Assembly: GCF_943734655.1 (NCBI RefSeq)
Contig: NC_071355.1
Span: forward strand, 198,576,439 to 198,640,438
DNA: 64,000 nucleotides
Reading direction: 5' to 3'
From: Sabethes cyaneus
Lineage: Eukaryota; Arthropoda; Insecta; Diptera; Culicidae
Numbering within the stretch: position 1 is the stretch's first letter; each line of letters begins with the position of its first letter. The position numbers and the translations under genes are program-made. The notes beneath the pieces were generated by a model. The model saw nothing but the letters and a program-made list of their open reading frames with translations. It did no database searches and was not told the DNA's origin. Below are positions 11,201 through 22,989 of this stretch, in pieces.

Positions 11201-14135
11201 AGTTCAAGTTCAAGTTCAAGTTCAAGTTCAAGTTCAAGTTCAAGTTCAAGTTCAAGTTCAAGTTCAAGTTCAAGTTCAAGTTCAAGTTCAAGTTCAAGTT
11301 CAAGTTCAAGTTCAAGTTCAAGTTCAAGTTCAAGTTCAAGTTCAAGTGCAAGTTCAAGTTCAAGTTCAAATTCAAGTTCAAGTTCAAGTTCAAGTTCAAG
11401 TTCAAGTTCAAGTTCAAGTTCAAGTTCAAGTTCAAGTTCAAGTTCAAGTTCAAGTTCAAGTTCAAGTCCAAGTCCAAGTCCAAGTCCAAGTCCAAGTCCA
11501 AGTCCAAGTCCAAGTCCAAGTCCAAGTCCAAGTCCAAGTCTAAGTCCAAGTCCAAGTCCAAGTCCAAGTCCAAGTCCAAGTCCAAATCCAAGTCCAAGTC
11601 CAAGTCCAAGTCCAAGTCCAAGTCCAAGTCCAAGTCCAAGTCCAAGTCCAAGTCCAAGTCCAAGTCCAAGTCCAAGTCCAAGTCCAAGTCCAAGTCCAAG
11701 TCCAAGTCCAAGTCCAAGTCCAAGTCCAAGTCCAAGCCCAAGTCCAAGTCCAAGTCCAAGTCCAAGTCCAAGTCCAAGTCCAAGTCCAAGTCCAAGTCCA
11801 AGTCCAAGTCCAAGTCCAAGTCCAAGACCAAGTCCAAGTCCAAGTCCAAGTCCAAGTCCAAGTCCAAGTCCAAGTCCAAGTCCAAGTCCAAGTCCAAGTC
11901 CAAGTCCAAGTCCAAGATCAAGTCCAAGTCCAAGTCCAAGTCCAAGTCCAAGTCCAAGTCCAAGTCCAAGTCCAAGTCCAAGTCCAAGTCCAAGTCCAAG
12001 TCCAAGTCCAAGTCCAAGTCCAAGTCCAAGTCCAAGTCCAAGTCCAAGTCCAAGTCCAAGTCCAAGTCCAAGTCCAAGGCCAAGTTCAAGTCTAAGTCCA
12101 AGTCCGTGTCCATGGTCATTTTCAAGTTCAAGTTCAAGTTCAAGTTCAAGTCCAAGTCCGAATCCAAGTCCCAATCCCAGTCCAAGTTCAAGTTCAAGTT
12201 CAGGTTCAAGTTCAAGTTCAAGTTCAAGTTCAAGTTCAAGTTCAAGTTCAAGTTCAAGTTCAAGTTCAAGTTCAAGTTCAAGTTCAAGTTCAAGTTCAAG
12301 TTCAAGTTCAAGTTCAAGTTCAAGTTCAAGTTCAAGTTCAAGTTCAAGTTCAAGTTCAAGTTCAAGTTCAAGTTCAAGTTCAAGTTCAAGTTCAAGTTCA
12401 AGTTCAAGTTCAAGTTCAAGTGCAAGTTCAAGTTCAAGTTCAAATTCAAGTTCAAGTTCAAGTTCAAGTTCAAGTTCAAGTTCAAGTTCAAGTTCAAGTT
12501 CAAGTTCAAGTTCAAGTCCAAGTCCAAGTCCAAGTCCAAGTCCAAGTCCAAGTCCAAGTCCAAGTCTAAGTCCAAGTCCAAGTCCAAGTCCAAGTCCAAA
12601 TCCAAGTCCAAGTCCAAGTCCAAGTCCCAATCCCAGTCCAAGTTCAAGTTCAAGTTCAAGTCCAAGTCCAAGTCCAAATCCAAGTCTATGTCCATGGCCA
12701 TGGCCTAGTCCAAATCCAAATCCAAGTCCAAGTGCAAGTCTAAGTCTCAATCCCAGTCCAAGTTCAAATTCAAGTTCAAGTTCAAGTTCAAGTCCAAGTT
12801 CAAGTCCAAGTCCAAGTCCAAGTCCAAGTCCAAGCCCAAGTCCAAGTCCAAGTTCAAGTCCAAGTCCAAGTCCAAGTCCAAGTCCAAGTCCAAGTCCAAG
12901 TCCAAGTCCAAGTCCAAGTCCAAGTCCAAGACCAAGTCCAAGTCCAAGTCCAAGTCCAAGTCCAAGTCCAAGTCCAAGTCCAAGTCCAAGTCCAAGTCCA
13001 AGTCCAAGTCCAAGTCCAAGTCCAAGTCCAAGTCCAAGTCCAAGTCCAAGTCCAAGTCCAAGTCCAAGTCCAAGTCCAAGATCAAGTCCATGTCCAAGTC
13101 CAAGTCCAAGTCCAAGTCCAAGTCCAAGTCCAAGTCCAAGTCCAAGTCCAAGTCCAAGTCCAAGTCCAAGTCCAAGTCCAAGTCCAAGTCCAAGTCCAAG
13201 TCCAAATCCAAGTCCAAGTCCAAGTCCAAGTCCAAGTCCAAGTTCAAGTTCAAGTTCAAGTCCAAGTCCAAGTCTAAGTCCAAGTCCAAGTCCAAGTCCA
13301 AGTCCAAGTCCAAGGCCAAGTTCAAGTCTAAGTCCAAGTCCGTGTCCATGGTCATTTTCAAGTTCAAGTTCAAGTTCAAGTTCAAGTCCAAGTCCGAATC
13401 CAAGTCCCAATCCCAGTCCAAGTTCAAGTTCAAGTTCAGGTTCAAGTTCAAGTTCAAGTTCAAGTTCAAGTTCAAGTTCAAGTTCAAGTTCAAGTTCAAG
13501 TTCAAGTTCAAGTTCAAGTTCAAGTTCAAGTTCAAGTTCAAGTTCAAGTTCAAGTTCAAGTTCAAGTTCAAGTTCAAGTTCAAGTTCAAGTTCAAGTTCA
13601 AGTTCAAGTTCAAGTTCAAGTTCAAGTTCAAGTTCAAGTTCAAGTGCAAGTTCAAGTTCAAGTTCAAATTCAAGTTCAAGTTCAAGTTCAAGTTCAAGTT
13701 CAAGTTCAAGTTCAAGTTCAAGTTCAAGTTCAAGTTCAAGTTCAAGTTCAAGTTCAAGTTCAAGTCCAAGTCCAAGTCCAAGTCCAAGTCCAAGTCCAAG
13801 TCCAAGTCCAAGTCCAAGTCCAAGTCCAAGTCCAAGTCTAAGTCCAAGTCCAAGTCCAAGTCCAAGTCCAAATCCAAGTCCAAGTCCAAGTCCAAGTCCC
13901 AATCCCAGTCCAAGTTCAAGTTCAAGTTCAAGTCCAAGTCCAAGTCCAAATCCAAATCTATGTCCATGGCCATGGCCTAGTCCAAATCCAAATCCAAGTC
14001 CAAGTGCAAGTCTAAGTCTCAATCCCAGTCCAAGTTCAAATTCAAGTTCAAGTTCAAGTTCAAGTTCAAGTCCAAGTACAAGTCTAAGTATAAGTTCAAG
14101 TCCAAATCCGAATCCAAGTTTTCAAGTCCTAGTCC
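8215..14135. repeat. Hexamer satellite (YCAAGT)n, ~5.9 kb
   Basis: This is an almost uninterrupted array of the 6-bp unit YCAAGT. It occurs as long CCAAGT blocks (for example 8524-8912, 8949-9780, 11467-12070) and TCAAGT blocks (for example 9880-10195, 11115-11465, 12185-12510, 13410-13760). The left ~300 bases are degenerate and the array becomes regular from about 8460. Rare variants (GGCC, GATC, GACC, CATGGCCATGGCC) mark positions. The unit is a multiple of three and has no stop in most frames, so very long open frames appear on both strands: Lys-Ser, Pro-Ser, Gln-Val and Gly-Leu, Asp-Leu, Thr-Trp dipeptides. These are artefacts of repetition, not genes. The array lies inside the Robo-like intron. 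Confidence 0.95.
9775..13962. repeat. Higher-order repeat of ~2.3 kb inside the hexamer satellite
   Basis: Rare variant landmarks recur in the same order. AAGATCAAGTCCATGTCC is near 10764 and 13080 (2,316 bp apart). TATGTCCATGGCCATGG is at 10371 and 12687 (2,316 bp), and again at 13959. The GGCCAAGTTCAAGTCTAAG mark is at 9775, 11011, 12079 and 13315 (2,304 bp between alternate copies). Both distances are multiples of 6. The array therefore contains a large unit built of two related modules, present about twice, with small gains and losses of hexamers. Confidence 0.8.
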
Positions 14136-14194
14136 AAGTGACAGCCACTATCATAATTCAACGAAGATTTTTATTATAACTATAGTAAACTATA

Positions 14195-14935
14195 GTATAC
14201 AGCTTGCTCTGGTAAAAAGCAAAATCAGTCAGCCGGCTTTTTACCTATTTTAACTTGAAATTACATCAGTGAGCAAAAAACTAAAAGTTTTACTGTCAGA
14301 TCATCGTGTTCGATTCAAATTTATATCGCCCTTAATAAAACATCTGATAGACTAAGTAATACATCTTAAGCATTCACTCTAGTTGTGCAGTATATGTGCA
14401 TTAAATTTTATTGTGCATATTGGTATGATACGCGAATAGAATTAACGAGCTAACAAAATTTTGCATTTTTTGAAAACTAGATGTTTTAACTAGATGTATA
14501 TTCAGTTAGTCAACCGCAATTTGCAGTAAAATCATTTTAGTTGCTTCCTAAGACATGAAAACCGATTGATAATAACTTTCTTTCTGCAACAGTCTTTGCT
14601 TGGATGAATTTTTGTTTGTGAGCTAAAGCAATGGTAAAAAATACTATGGCAATATGACCGCAATATGTCCTCGCATAAAAAATGATTTCGGTGTTGAACA
14701 CTGATATATTTCATAATAGCAGTGATAAATCTAATTGATCAATGTATTACCGTTTTAATAGCTCTATAAAACTAAACAGATCAATTTGGATCGGTGCGCC
14801 ATATTGTTTTGCTACGAGCCGCGTATCGTAAGTTTATAAAAAAGGTGGCGCAGCCAATTAGGTTTATCGTGATAAAACAAGCAACCACAATAAATTTGCT
14901 TTATTAACAGTTTTATTGTGGTTTTATAGCCAGCC
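14195..14935. mobile_element. Foldback element family A, copy i (partial)
   Basis: It matches the arms of family A at 40789-41996 and 53700-55145 by eye: GTTGTGCAGTATATGTGCAT, the AAATTTTATTGTGCATATTGG stretch, AATATGACCGCA, ATAAAAAATGATTTCGGTGT, and the TTATTGTGGTT motifs at the right end. No ORF. The outer CCCAAG terminus is absent, so this is an internal fragment. Confidence 0.6.
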
Positions 14936-15700
14936 ACAAAGAGATTTGGACTTGTATCATCTTGTGGGTACGTTTGTATGCATGTATGTATGTATGTTCC
15001 ACCATAACTGCAGAACGCCTTGACCGATCTCTACCAAACTTTGCACACATATTCCTTGATATGAGAGAATCAGCACTGGGGGGTTGATTCGAGGGGGGTC
15101 CGTAAAGGGAGGCGGGCGACCATAACTCCGAAATTCCTGGACGGTTCGTCTCCAAACTTGGCATACATGATCCTTGACATAAGGAAATCACTTCAGTGCT
15201 GATTTGATAAGAAGAGGAGCGAGGTGAGGGTTCATAACAGAGAGGGAGGGCATAACTCTGAAACACCAGGACGGTTCTTCATCAAACTTGGCACACATGT
15301 TCATTGGCATAAAGGAAACAGAAATCAGGGGGTTGGCAAAAGAGAAGGGTGGGGACATAACTCCGGAATGCTTGGACAATTCTTCATCAAACTTCATTGA
15401 GTTTCATTGAGCAAACCGATGCATAATTAGAAACGTGACAGAAGAGGGAGCTGGCTGAGAAGGAACCGACATGTAGGGGGACAAAGAGCGTGAGTATAAA
15501 TTTATGTTCCGCCATAGCTCCGAACTTCTGGACTGTTCTTCATTAAACGTCGTTTGTCTGTCAAACACATGTTTTTTGGCATAAAAGAATGAGCACCGGA
15601 GGATTGACAAAAGAGGGAGACGGTCTCTTACAAGGGGAGAGAAAGGTTCAAATGGGTGAAGGTGTGCGTTTCTCTTGCATTTGGAACGATAGCAGTTGTT
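14936..15700. repeat. Degenerate tandem repeats of ~110-155 bp (G-rich type)
   Basis: At least five imperfect copies share CATAACTCCGAA, GGACGGTTCTTCATC, AAACTTGGCACACAT and a G-rich segment. They begin near 15003, 15121, 15251, 15357 and 15513. Unit length varies, so this is old tandem DNA or part of a transposon. No coding potential. Confidence 0.6.
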
Positions 15701-16074
15701 TTATTTCTGAAAGGGGCAAGATGGCCACCATTAAAAAGGGGAAGGTTTTTTTCTTTTTCATTTGTGTGTATCATAAAGGATGAAATAGTAATGAATGGTC
15801 AGCCCACAGATTATTGTATTAAATATGATTATGCGTAGCTTGACATGTTTTAAAAATCTTACTTTAACTCGTTTGTGGCATTTAAAAGGACCATTGGTTA
15901 CAAATAACATTCAAGCCGAAGCACGTAATGGCAACATACACGTAAGTTAGCGGCGTCGATTAAGTTAGCGGCGTCGATTCACTATCTTTTGCTCCGGGAA
16001 GGTTTTGCTAGTTTACTTTCACAGCTTATCGCTTGTTACATAGCAGAAAATATGGCACATACACAAAAATTTCT
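15701..16074. other. Unassigned intron sequence
   Basis: No gene or repeat family recognised, apart from a short direct repeat of TAAGTTAGCGGCGTCGATT at about 15943-15980. Confidence 0.4.
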
Positions 16075-16445
16075 GTTTTATTTGTATGAGAGTCCTTATC
16101 CTCCGCAAGGGTTGATTTGTGAGGGATCCCCTCTTTTTAAAGAAGGCAAAGGTCCTAATTCACCACAGAAGAAATTTCCTGCCTTCAAAAACCCCCAAAT
16201 GTCAAATTTGGTACCATTTAGTTAATTAGTTCAGGAGCTATGAGAAAATTTGTGTTTCATTTGTATAGGATCCCCCCTGTTAAAAGATGAATGGGTCTCA
16301 GTACACCATAGAAAAAATTCCTGCCTTTTAAAACTCCCAAATGCCAAATTTGGATCCATTTGCTTGAGTAGTTCTCGTTTGTATAGGAGCCCCCCTCTTA
16401 CGCCCTCCATAAAATTGCTCTCTCACCCCCTCCATAAAATTGCTG
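16075..16445 (-). repeat. Tandem repeat family shared with 42360-42960 (inverse orientation)
   Basis: About three imperfect copies share TTTCATTTGTATAGGA, a run of C residues, AAATTCCTGCC and CCAAATTTGG. The family at 42360-42960 carries the complement of the same motifs. Confidence 0.6.
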
Positions 16446-19400
16446 GTCATTCTATCTATCCATCGACATATAAATTCTTCAGTTTCGTTCAGTAGTTTAG
16501 TAGTTATTACCATTTGAAATCTTTCATTCACTTCTATTTTCGTTTTAACAAACTGCTACCTAGTCCCAGTACCAAGCGGCTTTGGAATTGTTACTTGGGA
16601 CGAATAATTCATGAAAAACGAAATTTTCCTCTGATTTCCATATTTCTTATCCCTACGACGATCGCCTCAAATACCAGCTGTTTGCTTACGTTCTCCAGTT
16701 CAAGAAAAAAGTAATAAAGTGTATCCCATTCGTCGGAAAAAGTGGTCGATTTTTAGACGTTTGAATCAGTTCAATTCAATTCATTGAAAATACCCAGCAT
16801 GCAGTTTTTGATTAATTTTTGCAACAAAAACTGTCGTAACCGTGCAACCAAAAAAGCGTGTAATAACCAAAGTTGTTACGTGGGATATAATCTTTTCTTG
16901 GAACGAGGGATCTTTCCAAACCGGGTTAAAACAACCGAAATTAGTGAGCATCGAATAGGTGAAAATTATTTTTCATTTCGATGAAATATTTGCAAGCAAA
17001 CCGTACGAGCATCCATGGGAAATCCCTTTTTACCGTTTCAATTGCAATTACAAACATAGAAAACAATTCTAAATTCGCTGGTGGAATATCCAATAAAGCA
17101 TTTCTATTTCCCCTATAAATTTGCGTAGATTGAATCAATAGTCCAATTGTTGCAACAGCAGTAAGCTATAGCAGTGGAGCTGCCAGCTCTTTTTCGATTT
17201 GACGGTATAAGTCATCGACCGAAAAAAACCGCTTAAATTGGTTATTTAGTACTTTAGTTCTGACCTGCGAAATCAAATAAAATAGTTTCATCTATCAGAA
17301 AGTAAAATCCTTTCTTCGGAAACATCATGCTGGTTTTCCATCTTATCAAACTGGTTTGGCCAATATGATGCTTCGTACTCTATTTTTCTCGGAGTAATTG
17401 AGAAATTGCTATTGGTTTTACGACGTTTGACCAAGAGATATCCAGATTAAAAAGGTAAAATTTTCACCTTTTCTCTACTGCTGTCGATTTTAACGTTTCT
17501 GTTCCCTCGATATAAATTTGAACATTCCAGAAGTACTTCCCACACGTGAACTGCCAGAGGAAGTAAATTCCGTTCCGTTTGCAAATTCAGCCCACAAAAA
17601 CCCAGAACTCATTATTTCGGAATTTAGCCCTGCGGTTCTGTTTGATGCACAACTTTTAATGACACCTTCACCAACGAGGAAGCCACAATCCTGTTTCATG
17701 ATACACACGGAAGAGCAGAAGAACACCAGCCGCCGCAAGTTCAACGCAACAACGTTTCGAAGCTATGCCGGGCTAGCTCTAGTTTTCCCGTAGTTTGTCC
17801 GGCACGCAAATAGTATAGCACTGGTGATAATAGTGAAACAATCGCATTGTAACGATGAAAGTTTTCCCCACTCGCCAATTTTGCTGCTATGCCATGGTGC
17901 AGTGTAGAATCACCATTAGCAGGTATTAGACGTTCTGGTTGTCGCCATAATGGGAATTGGTTCAATTCTAAATGCTGAAAATTTTCACCATTTACACTGC
18001 CTCAAGCCGTAGTACTCAGTGAGATATAGGTTTATTTACAACTAATTGATGTTTTCCCATTTCCTGCGAAGGGCCGTGAAAGTTGTACGGGTTGAAACTA
18101 AGAGCACGTTTGAAAATTCCCATTATAAGCAATTTTTTGAACAAGAATTTTATTCTTTCTCAAACATTGAACGACTATGTTCGCAGCTTTTGAAACCTAT
18201 TTCCCGTTCTCGACTACTGAAACGGATAATTGCGCTTCTCGGTTGGCACACAGCAACTTGTACGCCACTCGACGTCGAAGAGCGAAGCGCTAATAAGTAG
18301 CCGACATAAAGCCATAAAATTTAATTAGCTTTTTATTCGTCCATCGCAGCCTACCGGTAGTAATAACAGCGGCAACGGCAACGACGACAACGACTATGTC
18401 TATGAGATGGGGACGGGTCTTCTAAAAATCCATGCTCAATACTAATCAGCAGAGAATCCTGTACGACCAGTCAGGAATAAAATACAGCAATTCCAGACAA
18501 AAGTGTTAATTTCGTATGTGTAGATGTGGCAATTAATTTTTATGTTGCACATTTAGCACCGGTACCAGGATTGTAGTGGCTGGAATGGCAAAGGACAACT
18601 GAAAATATTACTAACGCCATCTGGAGTGATTCCCACTCAACAGTGAGAGCAGAACTGAATGCAAGACTACACTACTATAAGCTGATTTTTTCGAAGCTGA
18701 CTATCTGCGATTAACCTGTATTATAAACCGTCGGTTGAATCGTTGCGATCTTGTAGGTAGTGTTCTCCAACGGCCATCAAGTGTGGGAAACGTAATTAAC
18801 TTAAACTCGCACATAAGTTTCATTTCTCGTAACGATTTCTTCATAGTTCCGGTTGTTTCCAGTTTAAATTTAAAGCCACTGTCCCAACAGTAAGCGCTCA
18901 GAGTTAAACATCGAACATAAAACTAATTAAACAATTAATGTCGAAATCATGGTCTCGATTGTCTGAAACGAGTGACGTGACAAGTTCACGTCAAAATGTT
19001 TCCCGTGTTGGGGGGACGAACCGCTACCGATTACCACGGTTTAACACTTGCCGGAAAGGTCAAAAAGGCAAGTAGTCCAAAGGAAGCAGGAAGCACAGTC
19101 GGCGACCGTTGCATTGGGGAGGGGAGGAAACATGGCGCTGATTGTGGTGTTGATTTTACTATCGTACAAATCGTAACGGCTTTTGTCACGTATTCGCTCC
19201 AAATGTTGTGAAGAGCATGCCAAAGTTATGCTTTCCGTTCGTTCGCCCGTCCGTCTGTCCGGCGCGGGCAACGTACAAACATTCGGCATTCTCTTCACAC
19301 ATCCATTATACCTTTTGTACGTGTAATTGGCACTCGTGCTCATCAACACGTTCCGTTTTTCTCGTTCCATATAATTTGTCCTTCGAGTGAGAGCTTTAGT

Positions 19401-20655
19401 GCTGGGAGTTATTGTGCTTTCATGTGCCGTTGGAAACATGACTAATGTGGGCATCGATGGTGAATTTCAAATGATAATTCAACAATTATACACATTATTT
19501 TGTAAATACATGTAAAAGTTTAAAAAAAATCGCATCTTCAAATCATTCCAGAATGCACAAGCAAGTGAGAAAAACATTCCGTCAAAGTAAACTAAAGGGT
19601 GTTACCAATAAAATATGGTCGACTTACACTTGACATATTTCTTTTAATCGTAATTGCACAGCCATGTACAATCAACTCGTCTCTACTCAAAATGTGTCAT
19701 GCAAAATTTTGCTTTAATTTCGACATTTGGCGACCAAACAAGAGGTGCGACGCATTAACAGTTTGCTCGTGCATCGCAAAAATCTCAACTACTCACTTGC
19801 CATATTAACATTCCTTAAGAAATATCTGGGGTGGCAGAATATCTATAGGTACTGGTAGTGGCTTGAAAGCAGATATTTCATTGAAAGCGAGCCAGTTAAT
19901 CAGGAAATTTATGTCAAAGTGTGTGTGCAAAGACGATTGCTGCCTTTTCCGAAGCAGTACATATGTTCCGTATTGTTTTGGCCGGATTTGACATTCTGTT
20001 CCTACGGAGCAACGATAATGGAGTCGTAAGCAGTCAACAACCTGCAGGTGCTGCCAAAAGTCAACAACCTTCTAACATGCCATAGCTTCGCCCAATCAAA
20101 ATAATGGGCCACTACTAAATTAAAAGAAGGAATGAGATTGAAATCGTTCTCGGCCCGGGCGGCTCTACGTGAATGTCGATTACTTCAGTGACTTATCGCA
20201 TGTCGGGAGCATGGACCGTAACACAATCCAATTCATTGACTTAAGCGGTTCGTGATACGACCACGCATGACAGAATCCTTGCCTGAATGACATTTCATTA
20301 TCCTGTTCAACTTCCAGTTGTCAGATGAAACGTTGTCTTTCTTGATGACAACAACTCGGTGGGCTTTCATGGCGACTGGTGGAATACAACCTTTCTTTGC
20401 GCAGGCCTACAGTAAATATTCCGAATACCAGCGGGACCAGCTAGTTTGGAGTCGTTTCTGAGTCGATTCACGGTAACTTCTAAGGTTTGACGCATATCTG
20501 TTTAAGATCGGTTTTTGGACCAGCTTGGAGATTGCTCCCAACGAAGGCATGTTCCAGTGTCAGGCGAACGTCATGTCGATGCATCTGGCAAAGTTTCTTT
20601 TCAACCGTCGGTACTTTTGGAGTAACCCCGCGCAAAACGTTTCAATCAAGAAGCA
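16446..20655. other. Long intron stretch without recognised gene
   Basis: No domain, RNA gene or transposon recognised in these 4.2 kb. One ORF at 17518-17793 (91 codons, plus strand) has ordinary amino-acid composition but matches nothing I know. 18349-18415 looks exon-like (see findings). The ORF at 19041-19454 on the minus strand has no recognisable motif. Much of this may be decayed mobile DNA. Confidence 0.35.
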
Positions 20656-20900
20656 TATGCCGTAACATAAAGTTGACGATGTACAATACGCTAATCAGAT
20701 CAGTAGTCCTTTACGGACTCGAGACTGTAACTTTGCTTACGGAAGATACTCGTGCACTTGCCATATTTGAATGAAAACGCTTGCGGGCTATTTTTGGCGA
20801 ACCACAAACGGAAAATGAAGATTGGCACAGGCGTTTAGATCACAAGTTCGTACATTTTAACAACATGCTAGATGACTCGACCAGACTGAAGCGGATTTGC
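20656..20900 (+). pseudogene. RTE LINE C-terminal relic (copy E)
   Basis: The translated plus strand reads MYNTLIRSVVLYGLETVTLL, then LAIFE, a stop, and RAIFGEPQTENEDWHRRLDH. This is the conserved RTE block seen in copy A as TLIRPVVLYG and RTIFGGVQENGVWRRRMNH. It has an in-frame stop and is truncated on both sides. It is the only recognisable RTE piece in the intron in sense orientation to the Robo gene. Confidence 0.75.
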
Positions 20901-22204
20901 GAGTGTCGAGGCGCACCACGAATTAGCGACGGACAGCCCAAAATCGAGTCAATTAAGGTAAGCTCCTGAACCACCCGACCTTTTGCCTGCTAGAAGCCGT
21001 CGTCACGTGTCATCCGTCTAGTTAATTTCACCGGCGAGAGTGACTTATGGAAATTGTTTCAGACAACAATACTAATTTTTTGGTGCTAAATAGTGTAAGT
21101 ATGAGAAAGCTCACACTGCCCTGCTAGCTCACTCTATCTACTCAGGGTCGTAGCGTGTTCGGGAGACTCAGTACACACGATTACTTACCGTCATGAACCA
21201 ACTGAAGCGGACAACAAAAGAGAAATTAGATGAAAAGGGATCGGCTCTTTAAAATATAAATCTAGTGTTCCATTTTACTTGTTTATTAGAAAACCGGAAA
21301 TGCTCTCGTTGCGGTACCGATCCCGATCACGACGCGTTGGGGCCCATCGAAGACATGCAGGAAACTGGAGAGAGGATGTACATACCAGACCGCTTCACGG
21401 TCGAATAGCGAGGTTTTTATACGATGACATATGCCGACGAAGGCGCGAGGGCGAGTTCTATACGTTTGCCAACCGCCAGAGACATCCAGAGACGACGCCC
21501 ACAATCGATCGAGCTGCTACGCGTCCACCGCAGTCCAGAAGATACACGATGCCAGACGTCCTTCCTCGGGATTTTCGTTGGGTGGGAAATCGTGTCGCAC
21601 TTTAACTCTGTGTATCACCACCAATAGCGTACTACCACTTTTCACTGTGAAACGAAACCAGACTCGTTTCGAAATTTCGCTTTATCTGCCGATTTCGAAG
21701 ATTGGCTTTCAATTTTATTAGCCGTACGTAACGAAGTTTAGCTGTCGTTTACTGGGTAGTTCGAACTCGACTGCCTCTCCACTTTTCGACCTCTTCACCT
21801 TGCTACTGGTTGTCATCCTCCATCTCTCTCTTTTACCGACGATCTTCTCTCTCCGTTCCCTAACCGGATATCACTCCATTCGCCAGTTCGCCAAACCGGT
21901 TGAACTGTTCCAGGGCTGTGCAGGATCCATGGGGTTAGTTTAGCGGTTGGGTTTTAGTGCGGACTATTTTGCCGTCTTTTGCCGTTGCGGTTTTTCCGGT
22001 ACATGGTCTTGTGTTTTTTTTTTTGTAACCGTTTACAAGTCGTGGCTGCCATCTAGGGAACAAATAACGGCCCCTTGTGGGACGCGATCAAAAACCCCAA
22101 CGTCTGGTCTGCACGTTCCGGGGTGTGCACCGAAGGCCTCTTTTATTTCCCTAGAGTGTCATCTGGCAGGGATTCCACGGGCTTGTAAACGGCCACAATA
22201 CATG
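20901..22204. other. Unassigned intron sequence
   Basis: Overlapping ORFs at 21279-21721 on both strands have no recognisable domain. 21950-22200 contains GC-rich sequence with CCCCTTGTGG and CCCTAGAG and leads into the dispersed repeat that follows; it may belong to the same element. Confidence 0.35.
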
Positions 22205-22430
22205 CATGTTCTTTTATCGCAAATTATCGTAGCCTAATTATTGGTTGTTTTTTATGTTAGTGGATGTTAGTAAATACTTAAACCTATATTAAACAAAAAG
22301 TACAAATTTTGAACAGCAAGGAAATTTAACAACTAACAACAATATTTAGAGCCAATCAAATACAAACAAACAATTATATTTACAGACTTAAGAACTAAGA
22401 CGTGATCGGTAACAATAGCAACAAATTGGT
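22205..22430. repeat. Dispersed repeat, unclassified (copy 2)
   Basis: Homologous by eye to 1-230: TCGCAAATTATCG, CCTAATTA, GTTAGTAAATA, ATTAAACAAAAAGTAC, AGAGCCA and TTACAGACTTA occur in the same order. Not coding. Confidence 0.45.
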
Positions 22431-22499
22431 AAAGCAGATTAAGAACATCATCACCGAAACGATTACTGATGTGCGTACGAAATGGTCATTTAACCCAAC

Positions 22500-22840
22500 A
22501 TGGGGGGGGGGGGGGTTAATAGGTAGTTTCGCTTAACAAGTTGTCGTTATGACTCCTATCTTTTGTCCAATGCTGGAAGGTGCATGGGTCGAACCAAGCT
22601 ATAATCAGAGATTATAACCGTTATAACGGTAGCTACCTATTACCCGCCTCCCTTCCTTTCCACTCTTTCCTCTCCTTTACCAAAAAAAAATTTTATTTTT
22701 TTATTTTCATTTGTATTTGTATTTTCATGTTCATTTGTCATTTTTTCATTGTCATTCAATTGTAAAAACCATCGTTTCAACAAATATTAATATTAATGCC
22801 TGACCGCATTTCAAGGTCAAAGACTAAAACACAAATTTGG
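22500..22840 (-). mobile_element. SINE-containing composite repeat, copy 1 (partial)
   Basis: A 14-base G run is followed by TTTTGTCCAATGCTGGAAGG, GTGCATGGGTCGAACCAAGC and AGATTATAACCG, the same order as the SINE at 27110-27292. It ends with AAACCATCGTTTCAAC and an AATATTAATATTAATG arm shared with 26997-27058. The tRNA-like head present in the other copy is lost here. Confidence 0.6.
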
Positions 22841-22989
22841 TCAATTGGTCCACATGGCCAACATAATTGATAAAGGGAAACTCAGGAGCTCCGAGCTCCG
22901 AATACAAATGAAACGGTTCGATGCCGGCTATAGCTAAAGCAAAAGAAATGGTTCCGTTGGACCCATTTAACCACCCATAGCAACCACAA

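Noticed and set aside
8464..14179. Open frames of up to ~1,880 codons on both strands
   Set aside because: They are translations of a 6-bp repeat that lacks stop codons in most frames. All are dipeptide repeats overlapping one another on both strands; there is no gene signal.
19041..19454. 137-codon ORF on the minus strand
   Set aside because: No domain, no start context, and cysteine and charged residues are scattered as in random translation.
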